Of a stretch of DNA of 62,960 nt, positions 8,332 through 17,607 are shown piece by piece (positions within the stretch are counted from its first letter, which is position 1; each line of letters begins with the position of its first letter). The stretch comes from Bacteroidales bacterium (GTDB lineage Bacteria > Bacteroidota > Bacteroidia > Bacteroidales > UBA932), in NCBI GenBank assembly GCA_017513445.1, contig JAFXFS010000007.1:1-62960 (forward strand). The letters run 5' to 3'. The notes beneath the pieces were generated by a model, which was given only the letters and a program-made list of their open reading frames with translations, did not search any database and was not told the DNA's origin. Position numbers and translations under genes: made by a program.

Positions 8332-11094
8332 ATGGAATACAATTTTCTAGAAATCGAGAAAAAATGGCAGGCCTATTGGGCTGAAAATAAGACTTATGAG
8401 GTGTCAAATGATTCATCAAAACCAAAATATTATGTTTTGGATATGTTCCCTTACCCATCAGGAGCAGGACTTCACGTTGGTCACCCATTAGGATACATTG
8501 CGAGTGATATCTATAGCCGTTACAAGAGATTGAAAGGATTCAATGTCTTACACCCAATGGGATATGATGCTTTTGGCCTTCCAGCCGAGCAATATGCTAT
8601 TCAGACAGGGCAACATCCAGATATTACTACTCAAAAGAATATCGAAAGATATCGCCAGCAGATGGATAGAATTGGTTTTTCATACGATTGGTCTCGAGAA
8701 GTAAGAACTTGTGAACCAGGCTATTATAAATGGACTCAATGGGCATTTATTAAGATGTTCGAGCATTGGTACAATAATGCGTCGCAAAAGGCAGAGCCAA
8801 TTACAAAGTTGGTTGAGATCTTCGCAAAAGAGGGTAATCTAAATGTAGATGCAGCTCACGGACAAGTTGATGAATTTAGCGCAGAGGAGTGGGCATCTTT
8901 CGATGAGAAGAGAAAATCGGATATTCTGATGCAATATAGAATCGCTTATCAAGGCGAAACTTCAGTAAACTGGTGTCCTAAATTGGGTACTGTTCTTGCC
9001 AATGATGAGGTAAAAGAGGGTATCTCTGTAAGAGGTGGTTTCCCTGTGGAGCAGAAGAAGATGCAACAATGGCAACTTAGAGTTTCTGCATATGCAGAGA
9101 GACTTTTGAATGATTTGGATAGTTTGGATTGGACCGATTCATTGAAGGAGATGCAGCGCAACTGGATTGGTAAATCGCAGGGAGCTGAGATGATTTTCAA
9201 AGTTATCAATGGTGATAAAGAGTATGATATGACAATCTTTACCACTCGTGCAGATACAATTTTCGGTGTTACCTTTATGGTTTTAGCACCAGAAAGTGAT
9301 TGGGTAGAGCTTTTGACATCTCCAGAACAGAAGGAAGCAGTAGATGAGTATCTATTGGAAGCAAAAAAGAAGACAGAGAGAGAACGTATCGCTGAAACTA
9401 GAAAGGTAACAGGTGTATTCTCAGGTTCTTATGCAATAAATCCATTAACAAATGAGAAAGTTCCTGTTTGGATCTCTGAATATGTTTTGGCTGGATATGG
9501 TACAGGTGCAATTATGGCAGTACCTGCACACGATAGTCGTGACTACGCATTTGCGAAGAGATTCGATCTTCCAATAGTTCCACTAATCGAGGGTTGCGAT
9601 ATCTCAGAGGAGAGCTTTGATGCTAAAGAGGGTAAAATGTGCAATTCTGGCTTCTTGAATGGTTTAGATGTTAAAGAGGCAATACCTGCTGCTATTGATT
9701 ATGTTGAAAGCAACAATATAGGTAAGAGAAAGATTAACTACAGATTGAGAGATGCAATCTTCTCTCGTCAAAGATATTGGGGAGAACCATTCCCAATTTA
9801 CTACAAAGATGGTATTGCAACACCTCTTCCTGAATCGGAATTGCCATTACAATTGCCTGTAGTAGATAAATTCCTTCCAACTGAGAGCGGTGAACCACCT
9901 TTGGCAAGAGCAAAAGATTGGACTTATAACGGTTATCCATTAGAGAAGAGTACAATGCCTGGTTTTGCAGGAAGTAGTGCCTATTATTTGAGATATATGG
10001 ATCCTCAAAACGACACAGCACTTGTAAGCAGAGAGGCAGATGAATATTGGAGAAATGTTGATCTTTACATAGGTGGTACTGAACACGCAACAGGTCACCT
10101 TATCTACTCAAGATTCTGGAATAAATTCCTTTATGATTTGGGATATATCTGTGAAAATGAGCCATTTAAGAAGCTTATAAATCAAGGTATGATTCAAGGT
10201 CGTTCAAATTTTGTTTATAGAATTAAAGATACAAATACCTTCGTTTCATTAGGACTTAAGCATCAATATGATACTACTGAAATTCACGTAGATGTAAATA
10301 TTGTTCACAATGACAGATTGGATTTAGATGCATTCAAGGCGTGGATGCCTGAGTATGCAACAGCAGAGTTTATCCTTGAAGATGGCGAGTACATCTGTGG
10401 ATATGCTGTTGAGAAGATGAGTAAATCTATGTTCAATGTTGTTAATCCTGATAGAATTTGTGAAGATTATGGCGCAGATACTTTGCGTCTTTATGAGATG
10501 TTCTTAGGTCCTCTTGAACAATCAAAACCTTGGGATACAAAGGGTATTGATGGTGTTCACCGTTTCTTGAGAAAATTCTGGAGATTGTATGAGAAGGATG
10601 GTGAGATGGTTGTAACAGATAGAAAAGCTACACCTGCTGAGTTAAAAGCTCTTCATAAATTGATTGCAAAAGAGCAAAATGATATTGAACACTTCTCATT
10701 TAATACAACAGTTAGTTCATTTATGATTACAGTTAATGAATTGACCGACTTGAAGTGTGATTGTAGAGAGATTTTGGAACCATTGGCTATTCTAGTATCT
10801 CCATTTGCTCCACATATTACAGAAGAGTTGTGGCAACAAATGGGACACAATGAAAGTATCGCATTTGCTCAATTCCCTGAGTACTGTGCAGAATATACTG
10901 CAGAAAATACATTTGAATATCCAGTTTCGTTTAATGGAAAAATGAGATTCAAATTAGAGTTGCCAAAGAGTATGTCAGTAGCCGAAGTTCAAGAAGTAGT
11001 GGCTGCTAATGAATTGACACAGAAATATTTAGCAGGTGCATCAATTAAGAAAATTATTGTTGTGCCATCAAAGATTATCAATATTGTTTGTTAA
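8332..11094 (+). CDS. leuS: Leucyl-tRNA synthetase
   Basis: A 920-residue class I aminoacyl-tRNA synthetase that charges tRNA-Leu. The HIGH-type motif is LHVGHPLGY near residue 45. The CP1 editing domain follows ([12 protein letters not shown] near 305 and [12 protein letters not shown] near 400, containing the conserved threonine-rich and Asp-containing editing-site motifs). KMSKS appears as EKMSKSMFN near 700. The C-terminal anticodon-binding and LeuRS-specific domains end at SKIINIV. Length is normal for Bacteroidetes enzymes, which carry an extra insertion before KMSKS. Confidence 0.98.
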   Translation: MEYNFLEIEKKWQAYWAENKTYEVSNDSSKPKYYVLDMFPYPSGAGLHVGHPLGYIASDIYSRYKRLKGFNVLHPMGYDAFGLPAEQYAIQTGQHPDITTQKNIERYRQQMDRIGFSYDWSREVRTCEPGYYKWTQWAFIKMFEHWYNNASQKAEPITKLVEIFAKEGNLNVDAAHGQVDEFSAEEWASFDEKRKSDILMQYRIAYQGETSVNWCPKLGTVLANDEVKEGISVRGGFPVEQKKMQQWQLRVSAYAERLLNDLDSLDWTDSLKEMQRNWIGKSQGAEMIFKVINGDKEYDMTIFTTRADTIFGVTFMVLAPESDWVELLTSPEQKEAVDEYLLEAKKKTERERIAETRKVTGVFSGSYAINPLTNEKVPVWISEYVLAGYGTGAIMAVPAHDSRDYAFAKRFDLPIVPLIEGCDISEESFDAKEGKMCNSGFLNGLDVKEAIPAAIDYVESNNIGKRKINYRLRDAIFSRQRYWGEPFPIYYKDGIATPLPESELPLQLPVVDKFLPTESGEPPLARAKDWTYNGYPLEKSTMPGFAGSSAYYLRYMDPQNDTALVSREADEYWRNVDLYIGGTEHATGHLIYSRFWNKFLYDLGYICENEPFKKLINQGMIQGRSNFVYRIKDTNTFVSLGLKHQYDTTEIHVDVNIVHNDRLDLDAFKAWMPEYATAEFILEDGEYICGYAVEKMSKSMFNVVNPDRICEDYGADTLRLYEMFLGPLEQSKPWDTKGIDGVHRFLRKFWRLYEKDGEMVVTDRKATPAELKALHKLIAKEQNDIEHFSFNTTVSSFMITVNELTDLKCDCREILEPLAILVSPFAPHITEELWQQMGHNESIAFAQFPEYCAEYTAENTFEYPVSFNGKMRFKLELPKSMSVAEVQEVVAANELTQKYLAGASIKKIIVVPSKIINIVC

Positions 11095-11112
11095 TTTTTA
11101 TTAAGCTTGACT

Positions 11113-12009
11113 ATGAAAGGAAAAAAGTCGATAGCTAAGACATTAAAAGAGTATATCATTATTACGATAGGACTCTTGTGTTATGTTGGCTCTTGGGTAA
11201 TTTTTATACTTCCTAATGAGTTGGTCGGAGGTGGAGTTTCAGGTATTGGTGCAATTATCCAATATAGTACGGGATTTCCGGTAAGTTACTCCTTCTTTAT
11301 AATTAACACAATACTCCTACTGATTGCTCTGAAGGTGCTTGGGAAAGGTTTTGGTGCAAAAACTGTTTATGCTATTTTTGTAACCTCAGCTCTTTTCAGA
11401 GTTCTGCCGGATGTCATTCCTCCTATCTTTCTTGAAGAGATGGCAAAAAATGGCCCGCTTCTATGCTCTATAATTGGCGGTATAATGTCTGGATTTGGTA
11501 TAGCTATCTCATTTACGCAGGGTGGCAGTACCGGAGGAACAGATATTGTTGCACTAATGGTAAGCAAATATCGCAACATATCACCTGGAAGAGTGATAAT
11601 GATTCTTGATATTTTTATCATTGCATCATCGCTCTTTATCCCTAATGGACAATCATTTGCTTATAGAATAGCAATAATTGTTTACGCCTATGTTTTAACA
11701 TTGGTTGTAAGCATAACTACAGATGCTATTCTCTCTGGAACTAAACAATCTGTGCAGATTTTCATCTTTTCAAAAAGGTATGAGGAGGTTGCAGATCTTA
11801 TCAGTAAGGCAGCAAATAGGGGTGTAACTGTATTGTCAGGTCAGGGATGGTACACCAAGAAAGAGAATAAGATATTGATGGTTGTGGCAAGACGCACAGA
11901 GACAAAGTTGATTTTGAACCTTGTCAAATCAATTGATAATGAGGCATTTATATCAGTAGGAAGTGTGTCCGGAGTTTACGGACAGGGCTTCGATATAATT
12001 AAAAAATAA
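11113..12009 (+). CDS. YitT-family membrane protein (DUF161 plus DUF2179)
   Basis: A 298-residue integral membrane protein with five or six hydrophobic segments in the first ~200 residues (including GGGVSGIGAIIQYSTGF and TQGGSTGGTDIVALMVS, both typical YitT motifs) and a soluble C-terminal DUF2179 domain (from about 215, GVTVLSGQGWYTKKENKILM). The family is widespread but its transport function is unproven. The ATG at 11113 is preferred over a TTG two codons earlier. It follows leuS by 18 bases and may be cotranscribed. Confidence 0.88.
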   Translation: MKGKKSIAKTLKEYIIITIGLLCYVGSWVIFILPNELVGGGVSGIGAIIQYSTGFPVSYSFFIINTILLLIALKVLGKGFGAKTVYAIFVTSALFRVLPDVIPPIFLEEMAKNGPLLCSIIGGIMSGFGIAISFTQGGSTGGTDIVALMVSKYRNISPGRVIMILDIFIIASSLFIPNGQSFAYRIAIIVYAYVLTLVVSITTDAILSGTKQSVQIFIFSKRYEEVADLISKAANRGVTVLSGQGWYTKKENKILMVVARRTETKLILNLVKSIDNEAFISVGSVSGVYGQGFDIIKK

Positions 12010-12014
12010 TAGAA

Positions 12015-13361
12015 TTAGAAGAATTTATCCACTTGGCTGATAGCGTTTGGCAGAGCAAATACAGCTACCTTATCATAAGGTTTAATCTCTGTATCTCCAA
12101 CTGCAATAAAGCTCTCCTCGCCGCGGATAACTCCACCAATAAGGGCATTTTTCGGGAACTTAATATCTCGTAATTTGCCCTTTGTTATTTTGCTGTTTTT
12201 GGTAGCAACATACTCCAAGGCATCGGCTTCTATACCATTTAATACCTTAATAGTACGTACTTTAGAGCTTAGTGTCAATTTTACTATACGGCTTGCAGTG
12301 ACAAGTTTTTTATTGATAATTGAGTCAACACCCATACCCTCAGCAAGCTTGATATATTCAAGGTTCTCAACCTCTGCAATAACTTTACTTACCCCCAGTT
12401 TCTTAGCAGCAACGCTGGCCATAATGTTGGTCTCAGAGCTTGATGTAACAGCTATAAAGGCATCAAAAGTATCGACCTCTTCATCAATAAGCATATCAGA
12501 GTTCCTACCGTCACCGTTGATTACCAATACTTTATCTAATTTTTCTGAGAGTTCATAGCATCTCTCTCTATTTATCTCTATCAATTTAATGAAACTTGCA
12601 CTATTCTCAAGATTCTTTGCAACCATTTCACCTATATTTCCACCTCCTAGAATCATTAACCTTCTGATATCCAAATGGTTTTTACCAGAATAGGTCATTG
12701 CCTCTGTGACATTCTCTCTCTTTGAGATTACAAAAACAAGGTCATTAAGTCTGAATTTCGTAGATCCACGAGGGATAATTGTCTCACCATCACGCGAAAT
12801 AGCAACTACTCTGAAAGGTAAGTTGTCAACTTCAAAATTAAGATCAGCAGGGGATTTATCAATAAGTTTTGCTCCTTCATCCAAACGGAACATTAGAAGT
12901 TGTAATTTTCCATTTCCAAAAGATACAAATTCACTTGTGGTAGATTGCTTGATAAGGTCAACAATCTCCATTGCGGCAATCTTTTCTGGGTAGAAAAGCA
13001 AATCTACACCCAAATCTGTGAAAATTGTTCTGTTGGATGGTGTTAGATATTCAGCATTATTAATTCTGGCAGCCACCTTTTTTGCTCCTATTTTTTTGGC
13101 AAGCAAGGCACTGACAATATTTACAGCTTGATCTTTAGCTGGAGAAACAGCAATAAATAGGTCAGCTTTGTCAACCTCAGCATCAGTTAATACCTTAATT
13201 GAGCAGGGATTGCCAACAATGGCAAGGACACCCGGACTCTCATCAAGTTGAGCAATGCGATTTTCATCCTCATCTACAATAACCAAGTCGTGATAATCGG
13301 CCTCTAATAATTTGGCCAAGTGTGTTCCGACTTCTCCTGCTCCAGCTATAACTATTTTCAT
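12015..13361 (-). CDS. trkA: Trk potassium uptake regulator TrkA
   Basis: A 448-residue cytoplasmic protein with two repeats, each an RCK_N Rossmann domain plus RCK_C. The first nucleotide site is MKIVIAGAGEVGTHLAKLLE at the N-terminus. The second, at about residue 230, is RRLMILGGGNIGEMVAKNLE. TrkA binds NAD(H)/ATP and gates the TrkH/TrkG potassium channel subunit. The usual trkH partner is not adjacent in this window. It converges on the yitT-like gene with 5 bases between stops. Confidence 0.95.
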   Translation of the reverse strand: MKIVIAGAGEVGTHLAKLLEADYHDLVIVDEDENRIAQLDESPGVLAIVGNPCSIKVLTDAEVDKADLFIAVSPAKDQAVNIVSALLAKKIGAKKVAARINNAEYLTPSNRTIFTDLGVDLLFYPEKIAAMEIVDLIKQSTTSEFVSFGNGKLQLLMFRLDEGAKLIDKSPADLNFEVDNLPFRVVAISRDGETIIPRGSTKFRLNDLVFVISKRENVTEAMTYSGKNHLDIRRLMILGGGNIGEMVAKNLENSASFIKLIEINRERCYELSEKLDKVLVINGDGRNSDMLIDEEVDTFDAFIAVTSSSETNIMASVAAKKLGVSKVIAEVENLEYIKLAEGMGVDSIINKKLVTASRIVKLTLSSKVRTIKVLNGIEADALEYVATKNSKITKGKLRDIKFPKNALIGGVIRGEESFIAVGDTEIKPYDKVAVFALPNAISQVDKFF

Positions 13362-13386
13362 AATAACCTGAATATTAGTGACTTAT

Positions 13387-13986
13387 CTAGTGGATTTTTG
13401 CTGCAATCAAATCCATAAATTCATTTCTGGTCTTACTGTCTTTTAGGAATGTGCCTGTGAATGCTGATGTTGTGGTAACGGAATTTTGCTTTTGTACACC
13501 ACGCACCTGCATACACATATGTGATGCCTCTATTACAACGGCAACACCAAGAGGATTTAAAGTCTCTTGAATGCAATCTCTGATTTGAACAGTCAATCTC
13601 TCTTGTACCTGAAGGCGACGAGCAAAGGTCTCCACAACGCGAGCAATTTTGCTAAGTCCTGTTATATATCCATTCGGGATATAAGCGATATGTGCTTTGC
13701 CATAGAAAGGAAGCAGGTGATGTTCGCAAAGAGAATAGAGCTCAATATCCTTAACAATGACCATCTGCTTGTAATCCTCCTTAAACATTGCTGAGCGTAA
13801 AATCTCTCCACCATCTTCATTGTAACCCTTAGTCAGGAATTGCAACGATTTCGCTACACGTAGCGGTGTCTTGAGTAGTCCTTCGCGAGATGAGTCCTCT
13901 CCAATCAATTCTAAAGTTTTTTTACAATGGAGGGCCAATTCTTCAGTAATCTCCTGGTCAAATATTTCCTCTTTACTATAAGCCAT
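13387..13986 (-). CDS. folE: GTP cyclohydrolase I
   Basis: A 199-residue enzyme making dihydroneopterin triphosphate from GTP, the first step to folate and related pterins. Diagnostic residues: the zinc/active-site segment [18 protein letters not shown] near residue 85, [20 protein letters not shown], and the later zinc-ligand Cys in [13 protein letters not shown]. The length is standard. It lies 25 bases upstream of trkA on the same strand. folP, a later folate gene, is at 52.7 kb. Confidence 0.97.
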   Translation of the reverse strand: MAYSKEEIFDQEITEELALHCKKTLELIGEDSSREGLLKTPLRVAKSLQFLTKGYNEDGGEILRSAMFKEDYKQMVIVKDIELYSLCEHHLLPFYGKAHIAYIPNGYITGLSKIARVVETFARRLQVQERLTVQIRDCIQETLNPLGVAVVIEASHMCMQVRGVQKQNSVTTTSAFTGTFLKDSKTRNEFMDLIAAKIH

Positions 13987-14044
13987 AAAAATAAATTTAA
14001 TTACAATATTACTAATTATATTTCAAATAATCTTAACTATTGCC

Positions 14045-14052
14045 TAAATTTG
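14045..14052 (+). promoter_or_regulatory. -7 promoter element for the LolD-like ATPase gene
   Basis: TAAATTTG 48 bases before the ATG at 14100. A weak TTTC lies near the expected -33 position (14021-14024). Plausible but not complete. Confidence 0.4.
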
Positions 14053-14099
14053 CATCAACCTTCTCTATAGGCGCATAGGTTTAATTTATAAAAAATGTT

Positions 14100-14786
14100 A
14101 TGCGCAAAGAAATTATCAAGTTGGACTCCATCTCTAAGGAGTATTGTGTGGGTGAGTTTACAGTAAAAGCACTTCAAAATCTAACTTTCTCTATTAACAG
14201 GGGAGAGTTTGTAGCTATTATGGGTAGTTCAGGATCGGGAAAGAGTACTTTAATGAATATTTTAGGCTGTTTGGATAGCGCCTCAGGAGGGAATTATTGG
14301 TTGAATGGGGTTAATGTTCTCGATTATGATGATAATGCACTCTCAAGATTGAGAAATGAGGAGATAGGATTTGTTTTTCAGTCGTTTAATCTCCTGCCAA
14401 GGTTGAGTGCATTGGAAAATGTTTCATTACCAATGATTTACAAGGGTGTGCGCCAGAAAGATAGGCGTCGTAGAGCTATGGATTTGTTGAGGAAAGTCTC
14501 CATTGAACATCGTTTTAATCATCGTCCAAATCAGATGTCAGGAGGCCAGGTGCAGAGAGTTGCAATTGCTCGTGCATTGGCAAATAATCCCTCTATTATT
14601 CTGGCAGATGAACCAACAGGGAATCTTGATTCTCAAACCACCAAAGAAATTATGGGAATCTTTACACGACTTCACAGAGAGGGAAATACGATAATAATAG
14701 TGACGCACGATAAATTTGTTGCACAATTTGCTAAAAGAATTATTAAATTGCGTGATGGAATTATTGAATCAGATTTAATAGTGTAA
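14100..14786 (+). CDS. ABC transporter ATP-binding protein, LolD/MacB/FtsE type
   Basis: A 228-residue ATPase. Walker A is GSSGSGKST near residue 42, the Q-loop is [17 protein letters not shown], the signature is [19 protein letters not shown], Walker B is [13 protein letters not shown], and the switch His is VTHDKFVA. The sequence fits the MacB/LolD group that powers lipoprotein release or efflux. No permease gene is adjacent, since the next gene 2 bases on is a cobalamin adenosyltransferase, so its membrane partner must be encoded elsewhere. Confidence 0.92.
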   Translation: MRKEIIKLDSISKEYCVGEFTVKALQNLTFSINRGEFVAIMGSSGSGKSTLMNILGCLDSASGGNYWLNGVNVLDYDDNALSRLRNEEIGFVFQSFNLLPRLSALENVSLPMIYKGVRQKDRRRRAMDLLRKVSIEHRFNHRPNQMSGGQVQRVAIARALANNPSIILADEPTGNLDSQTTKEIMGIFTRLHREGNTIIIVTHDKFVAQFAKRIIKLRDGIIESDLIV

Positions 14787-14788
14787 TT

Positions 14789-15355
14789 ATGGCAATTTAT
14801 ACAAGAAAAGGCGATCAGGGAACTACATCATTAGTTAGTGGTGAACGTGTCTCAAAGTGTTGTGACAGAGTATGTGCCTATGGAGATGTTGATGAACTTA
14901 TCTCCGTTATAGGACTACTCAGAGCTTCTGAAAATGAACTTATCAAAGGTGGAGAGTATCCGCAGTTGGTAGAGAATAGAGAGTTCCTACTTCATATTCA
15001 AAAGAGATTAATGGATCTCTCTGCACATTTGGCTACAAATTCTGTTTCATTAAAGTTGAAACCATTTGATCCTCAGGAAATTGAACTTTTGGAGAGAGAA
15101 ATTGACAAAATGACAGAGTTGATTCCAAAACAAAAATACTTTGTTTTGCCATCTTCTCCGACTCCAGCTGCAATCTGTCATATTGCACGTACAGTATGCC
15201 GCAGAGCCGAAAGAAGCTCTATCCAAATTGCCCAAAAAGATGATCAAGATGAGTTGGCTATTAGGTATTTAAATAGATTATCTGACTATTTATTCACTTT
15301 GGCTCGTAAATTGTGCTACGATTGTGGCGAAAGTGAAGAATTTTGGATACCATAA
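14789..15355 (+). CDS. PduO-type ATP:cob(I)alamin adenosyltransferase
   Basis: A 188-residue enzyme that adenosylates cob(I)alamin to make coenzyme B12. The N-terminal motif YTRKGDQGTTSLVSGERVSK and the C-terminal CRRAERSSIQIA helix are family hallmarks. The second holds the Arg and Glu that contact ATP. It starts 2 bases after the ATPase stop, so the two are cotranscribed. The B12-type radical SAM enzyme nearby at 17.6 kb uses cobalamin too, but it lies in a separate, acquired segment. Confidence 0.93.
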   Translation: MAIYTRKGDQGTTSLVSGERVSKCCDRVCAYGDVDELISVIGLLRASENELIKGGEYPQLVENREFLLHIQKRLMDLSAHLATNSVSLKLKPFDPQEIELLEREIDKMTELIPKQKYFVLPSSPTPAAICHIARTVCRRAERSSIQIAQKDDQDELAIRYLNRLSDYLFTLARKLCYDCGESEEFWIP

Positions 15356-15357
15356 TA

Positions 15358-15388
15358 TTTGTTTATGTTATTCTTATTTATACCTTTG
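15358..15388 (+). promoter_or_regulatory. Bacteroidetes-type promoter
   Basis: TTTG at 15358-15361, exactly 19 bases, TACCTTTG at 15381-15388. This is one of the best consensus matches in the window, 42 bases before the DUF2795-like gene. Confidence 0.65.
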
Positions 15389-15430
15389 CAGCCCCAAATT
15401 TTGAATACAAACTAATAACTTAAGACAATT

Positions 15431-15652
15431 ATGTATTGGACACTAGAATTGGCATCTAAATTGGAGGATGCACCTTGGCCAGCAACAAAAGATGAGCTAA
15501 TTGATTATGCAACTCGTTCAGGCGCTCCGCTTGAAGTTATTGAGAATCTTGAGGACCTTGAAGATGATGGCGAACCATACGATAGTATAGAGGATATTTG
15601 GCCTGATTACCCTACAAAAGAAGATTTCTTCTTTAACGAAGAGGAATATTAA
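15431..15652 (+). CDS. Small acidic DUF2795-like protein
   Basis: A 73-residue acidic protein (YWTLELASKLEDAPWPATKDELIDYA and onward) of a short family common in Bacteroidetes and resembling DUF2795. No function is established. It has its own strong promoter. Its 3' end, from about 15629, is the left junction of the accessory island: the bases TTCTTTAACGAAGA recur at 26902-26915. The gene itself appears intact, as expected when an element uses a gene's 3' end as attachment site. Confidence 0.85.
   Translation: MYWTLELASKLEDAPWPATKDELIDYATRSGAPLEVIENLEDLEDDGEPYDSIEDIWPDYPTKEDFFFNEEEY
15629..15642. repeat. Putative attL of the accessory island
   Basis: TTCTTTAACGAAGA in the last codons of the DUF2795-like gene. 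The identical 14 bases occur at 26902-26915, with partial similarity continuing (GAATATTAAT here, AATACTAAT there). The pair encloses all the foreign-looking genes between 15.7 and 26.9 kb. I infer an attachment-site duplication. No integrase gene remains inside. Confidence 0.5.
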
Positions 15653-15683
15653 TAGCCTACAGGTAGGTTAAATAATTGAATAT

Positions 15684-15720
15684 CAACGCGATGAACAAAG
15701 ATAATTTGTTTGTCGCGTTG
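15684..15720. terminator. Long perfect hairpin after the DUF2795-like gene
   Basis: CAACGCGA (15684-15691) pairs with TCGCGTTG (15713-15720), and the inner AACAAA pairs with TTTGTT. It is followed by GTGTTTTAAGG rather than a clean T run, so termination is possible but not certain. It lies just inside the left end of the island and contains the first of three ATTTGTTTGTC repeats. Confidence 0.5.
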
Positions 15721-15796
15721 GTGTTTTAAGGCCTTTTATGGTGTGATTTGTTTGTCTAAATTGTGATTTTTCTGCTTAAAATGGAATTTGTTTGTC
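15703..15796 (+). repeat. Three spaced ATTTGTTTGTC direct repeats
   Basis: ATTTGTTTGTC occurs at 15704-15714, 15746-15756 and 15786-15796, about 40-42 bases apart. A relative, AGTTTGTTTGGCTAAA, lies near the right junction (26840-26855) and matches the second copy (ATTTGTTTGTCTAAA) best. Short repeats placed just inside both ends are what arm-type binding sites of tyrosine integrases look like. Regulator binding sites are an alternative. Confidence 0.5.
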
Positions 15797-15848
15797 TATA
15801 ATACACCATGATTGCCAAGAAAGACTTGATAATAAGGAAACCAAGTTG

Positions 15849-16424
15849 ATGATAAAGCAGCAGGAGTTAGGCTTGTTACTGAAAGATATCCAAAATATTC
15901 ATTCTGTGAATAGACCATTCAAGAATTACAAGATTGAGTTTAATGCTCCACAGATTACTGAGAAACCGCCAATATTCGGAACTGACAAGTGGTTGGAGCG
16001 TCAAAATAAGATTATCGGAAAGCTATTTACCGCTATGGGTCGTAAATTGGAGGAACTTTATAGAAATGAAGCTGTTCGCCAGAACATTTCGGTGGATATG
16101 AAAGAAGTCCATACGTTGAAAGCAGAAAACAAGACTCGTACTGAATGTATGAATTACTGGTCAAATTTGGCATTGAAGACTTTTGACTACCTCTCGATAC
16201 CATCCTTACGTGATGAATTATGTGCAGTAGCAACAGCTCTTATAGGTGGAGATTATGTAGTTCCATCAGGGGGTGGAGGCGGAGGAAATGAATCAGACTT
16301 ACGTTGGGATGGTCGCAGACCTGACGAACCTGATTTTGCATTCCAAAGAAGATGCTTCTCACATGCTGTCAAATACATTATGGCTAAATACAGTGTAAAG
16401 CAGAATAAGGGACGTGCTAGATAA
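15849..16424 (+). pseudogene. C-terminal fragment of a MobV-type relaxase
   Basis: About 191 residues from the ATG at 15849; the frame is open back to a TTG at 15792. The catalytic N-terminal half of a plasmid-mobilisation (MobV/Mob_Pre) relaxase is missing. What remains is a charged helical region and the typical Bacteroides mobilisable-element tail: a glycine run (PSGGGGGG) followed by WDGRRPDEPDFAFQRRCF. It therefore cannot nick DNA. It marks the island as a former mobilisable element. The family assignment rests on this tail and is from memory. Confidence 0.6.
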
Positions 16425-16457
16425 TTAGAAGGGGGGGGAATTGACGTGTTTTTTGCT

Positions 16458-16495
16458 AAAGGGCCTTGATATTTTGATATAAAGGCCCTTTTTTA
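16458..16495 (+). terminator. Intrinsic terminator
   Basis: AAGGGCCTT (16459-16467) pairs perfectly with AAGGCCCTT (16482-16490) and ends in a T run. It follows the relaxase fragment. Confidence 0.8.
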
Positions 16496-16556
16496 CGTAA
16501 AAACACAATGCTGGAGAATAAAATAAAGGTCCACATGCCATTTTTCTGCTTGTTAT

Positions 16557-16588
16557 TTTGAATCTGCAAACATTTATGTTTAAATTTG
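16557..16588 (+). promoter_or_regulatory. Bacteroidetes-type promoter
   Basis: TTTG at 16557-16560, 20 bases, TAAATTTG at 16581-16588. It overlaps a TTG that could otherwise extend the XRE gene, supporting the ATG at 16613 as start. Confidence 0.55.
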
Positions 16589-16612
16589 CACAATTATGTG
16601 AATGTATTTTCT

Positions 16613-16822
16613 ATGGAAAAGAGAGTATACAAGAATAGAATAAGAGTTGTGCTGGCAGATAAAATGGTAACTAAAACCTATTTAGCTGAGCAACTTAATG
16701 TGTCAAAAATGACAATAAGTAGATGGTGTACAAATACGACTCAACCTAGTGCACCACAATTAATAGAAATCTCACAAGTTCTAAAATGCGACTTGAAAGA
16801 TTTATATGAGCCTTATGACTAA
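16613..16822 (+). CDS. Small XRE-family HTH regulator
   Basis: A 69-residue single-domain DNA-binding protein. The helix-turn-helix reads KTYLAEQLNVSKMTISRWCT, followed by the XRE ending QLIEISQVLKCDLKDLYEP. Such Cro/CI-like proteins are common regulators in bacterial mobile elements. It has its own promoter and lies upstream of the biosynthetic operon with a pseudogene between, so it may control the operon or be left over from the element's maintenance genes. The target is unknown. Confidence 0.85.
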   Translation: MEKRVYKNRIRVVLADKMVTKTYLAEQLNVSKMTISRWCTNTTQPSAPQLIEISQVLKCDLKDLYEPYD

Positions 16823-16828
16823 TTTTGA

Positions 16829-17572
16829 ATGAGAAGAGTTATAAGGGATGATGGTAAAAATATAATAGTAACGGAGTATTATAAAGCCATTACAAATAGT
16901 GATATATCGCGAGTAGATAACGTAAAAAGAGACGAGGAGCGAGCAAAGAGAATAATGCGTTCATATGCCAGACATAAGGGCTCTTAAGCAAGCATAGCAA
17001 CGATTCTTGCTGATATATCAACAAATGAGACAGGAAATATCAGCGATGAGACAGTAGGGTCATACCTTACTGCTTTATGAAAAATATTTGTGATAGAAGA
17101 TATGCCGGTATGGAATCCAAATCTGAGAAGCAAGATAGCAGTGCGCACATCTGCCACAAGATATTATGTAGATCCTTCATTGGGAGTTGCTGCTTTGGGA
17201 CTTGGGCCAAATGGCCTTATTAATGATTTGAATACATTCGGATTGTTTTTTGAGACGATGTATATCCGTGGCCTTCGCGTTTATGCAGATGTTTTGGATG
17301 GCTCAGTCTACCATTATAGGGATAATAATGGCTTGGAATGTAATGCTGTTGTACATTTACGTAATGGTTCGTATGGTCTTATTGAAATAAAATTAGGTGG
17401 AAACAAACTAATAGAGGAAGGAGCAAAAACATTAACCACTCTTGCCAATATTATGGACACTACCAGAATGAAAGCCCCTGCATTTCGTATGGTGCTGACC
17501 GGTGTCGGTGACTTTGCTTACAGAAGTACAGATGGAGTCTATGTTGTTCCTATTGGGTGTTTGAAAGATTAA
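16829..17572 (+). pseudogene. Decayed DUF4143-type AAA ATPase
   Basis: Read in one frame from 16829 to the final stop, the sequence is the C-terminal part of a Bacteroides-type ATP-binding protein with DUF4143: ISRVDNVKRDEERAKRIMRS, then WNPNLRSKIAVRT, ALGLGPNGLINDLNTFGLFF and YGLIEIKLGG. Two in-frame stops interrupt it, TAA at 16985 and TGA at 17078. Both sit where family members have Gln and Arg or Lys codons, so C-to-T changes could explain them. The ATPase half with Walker A is absent. The last open part (17090-17572) could still yield a 160-residue product but is better seen as a relic. Confidence 0.75.
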
Positions 17573-17607
17573 TTGTGAACTGCCTTAAATTTCAATATAA
17601 TCTAAAT

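Noticed and set aside
15703-15796. CRISPR array
   Set aside because: Only three 11-base copies with no true spacer structure and no cas genes in the window.
17557-17607. Upstream start of the radical SAM gene
   Set aside because: It lies inside the ATPase relic and adds a poorly conserved stretch; the ATG at 17608 leads straight into the B12-type domain.
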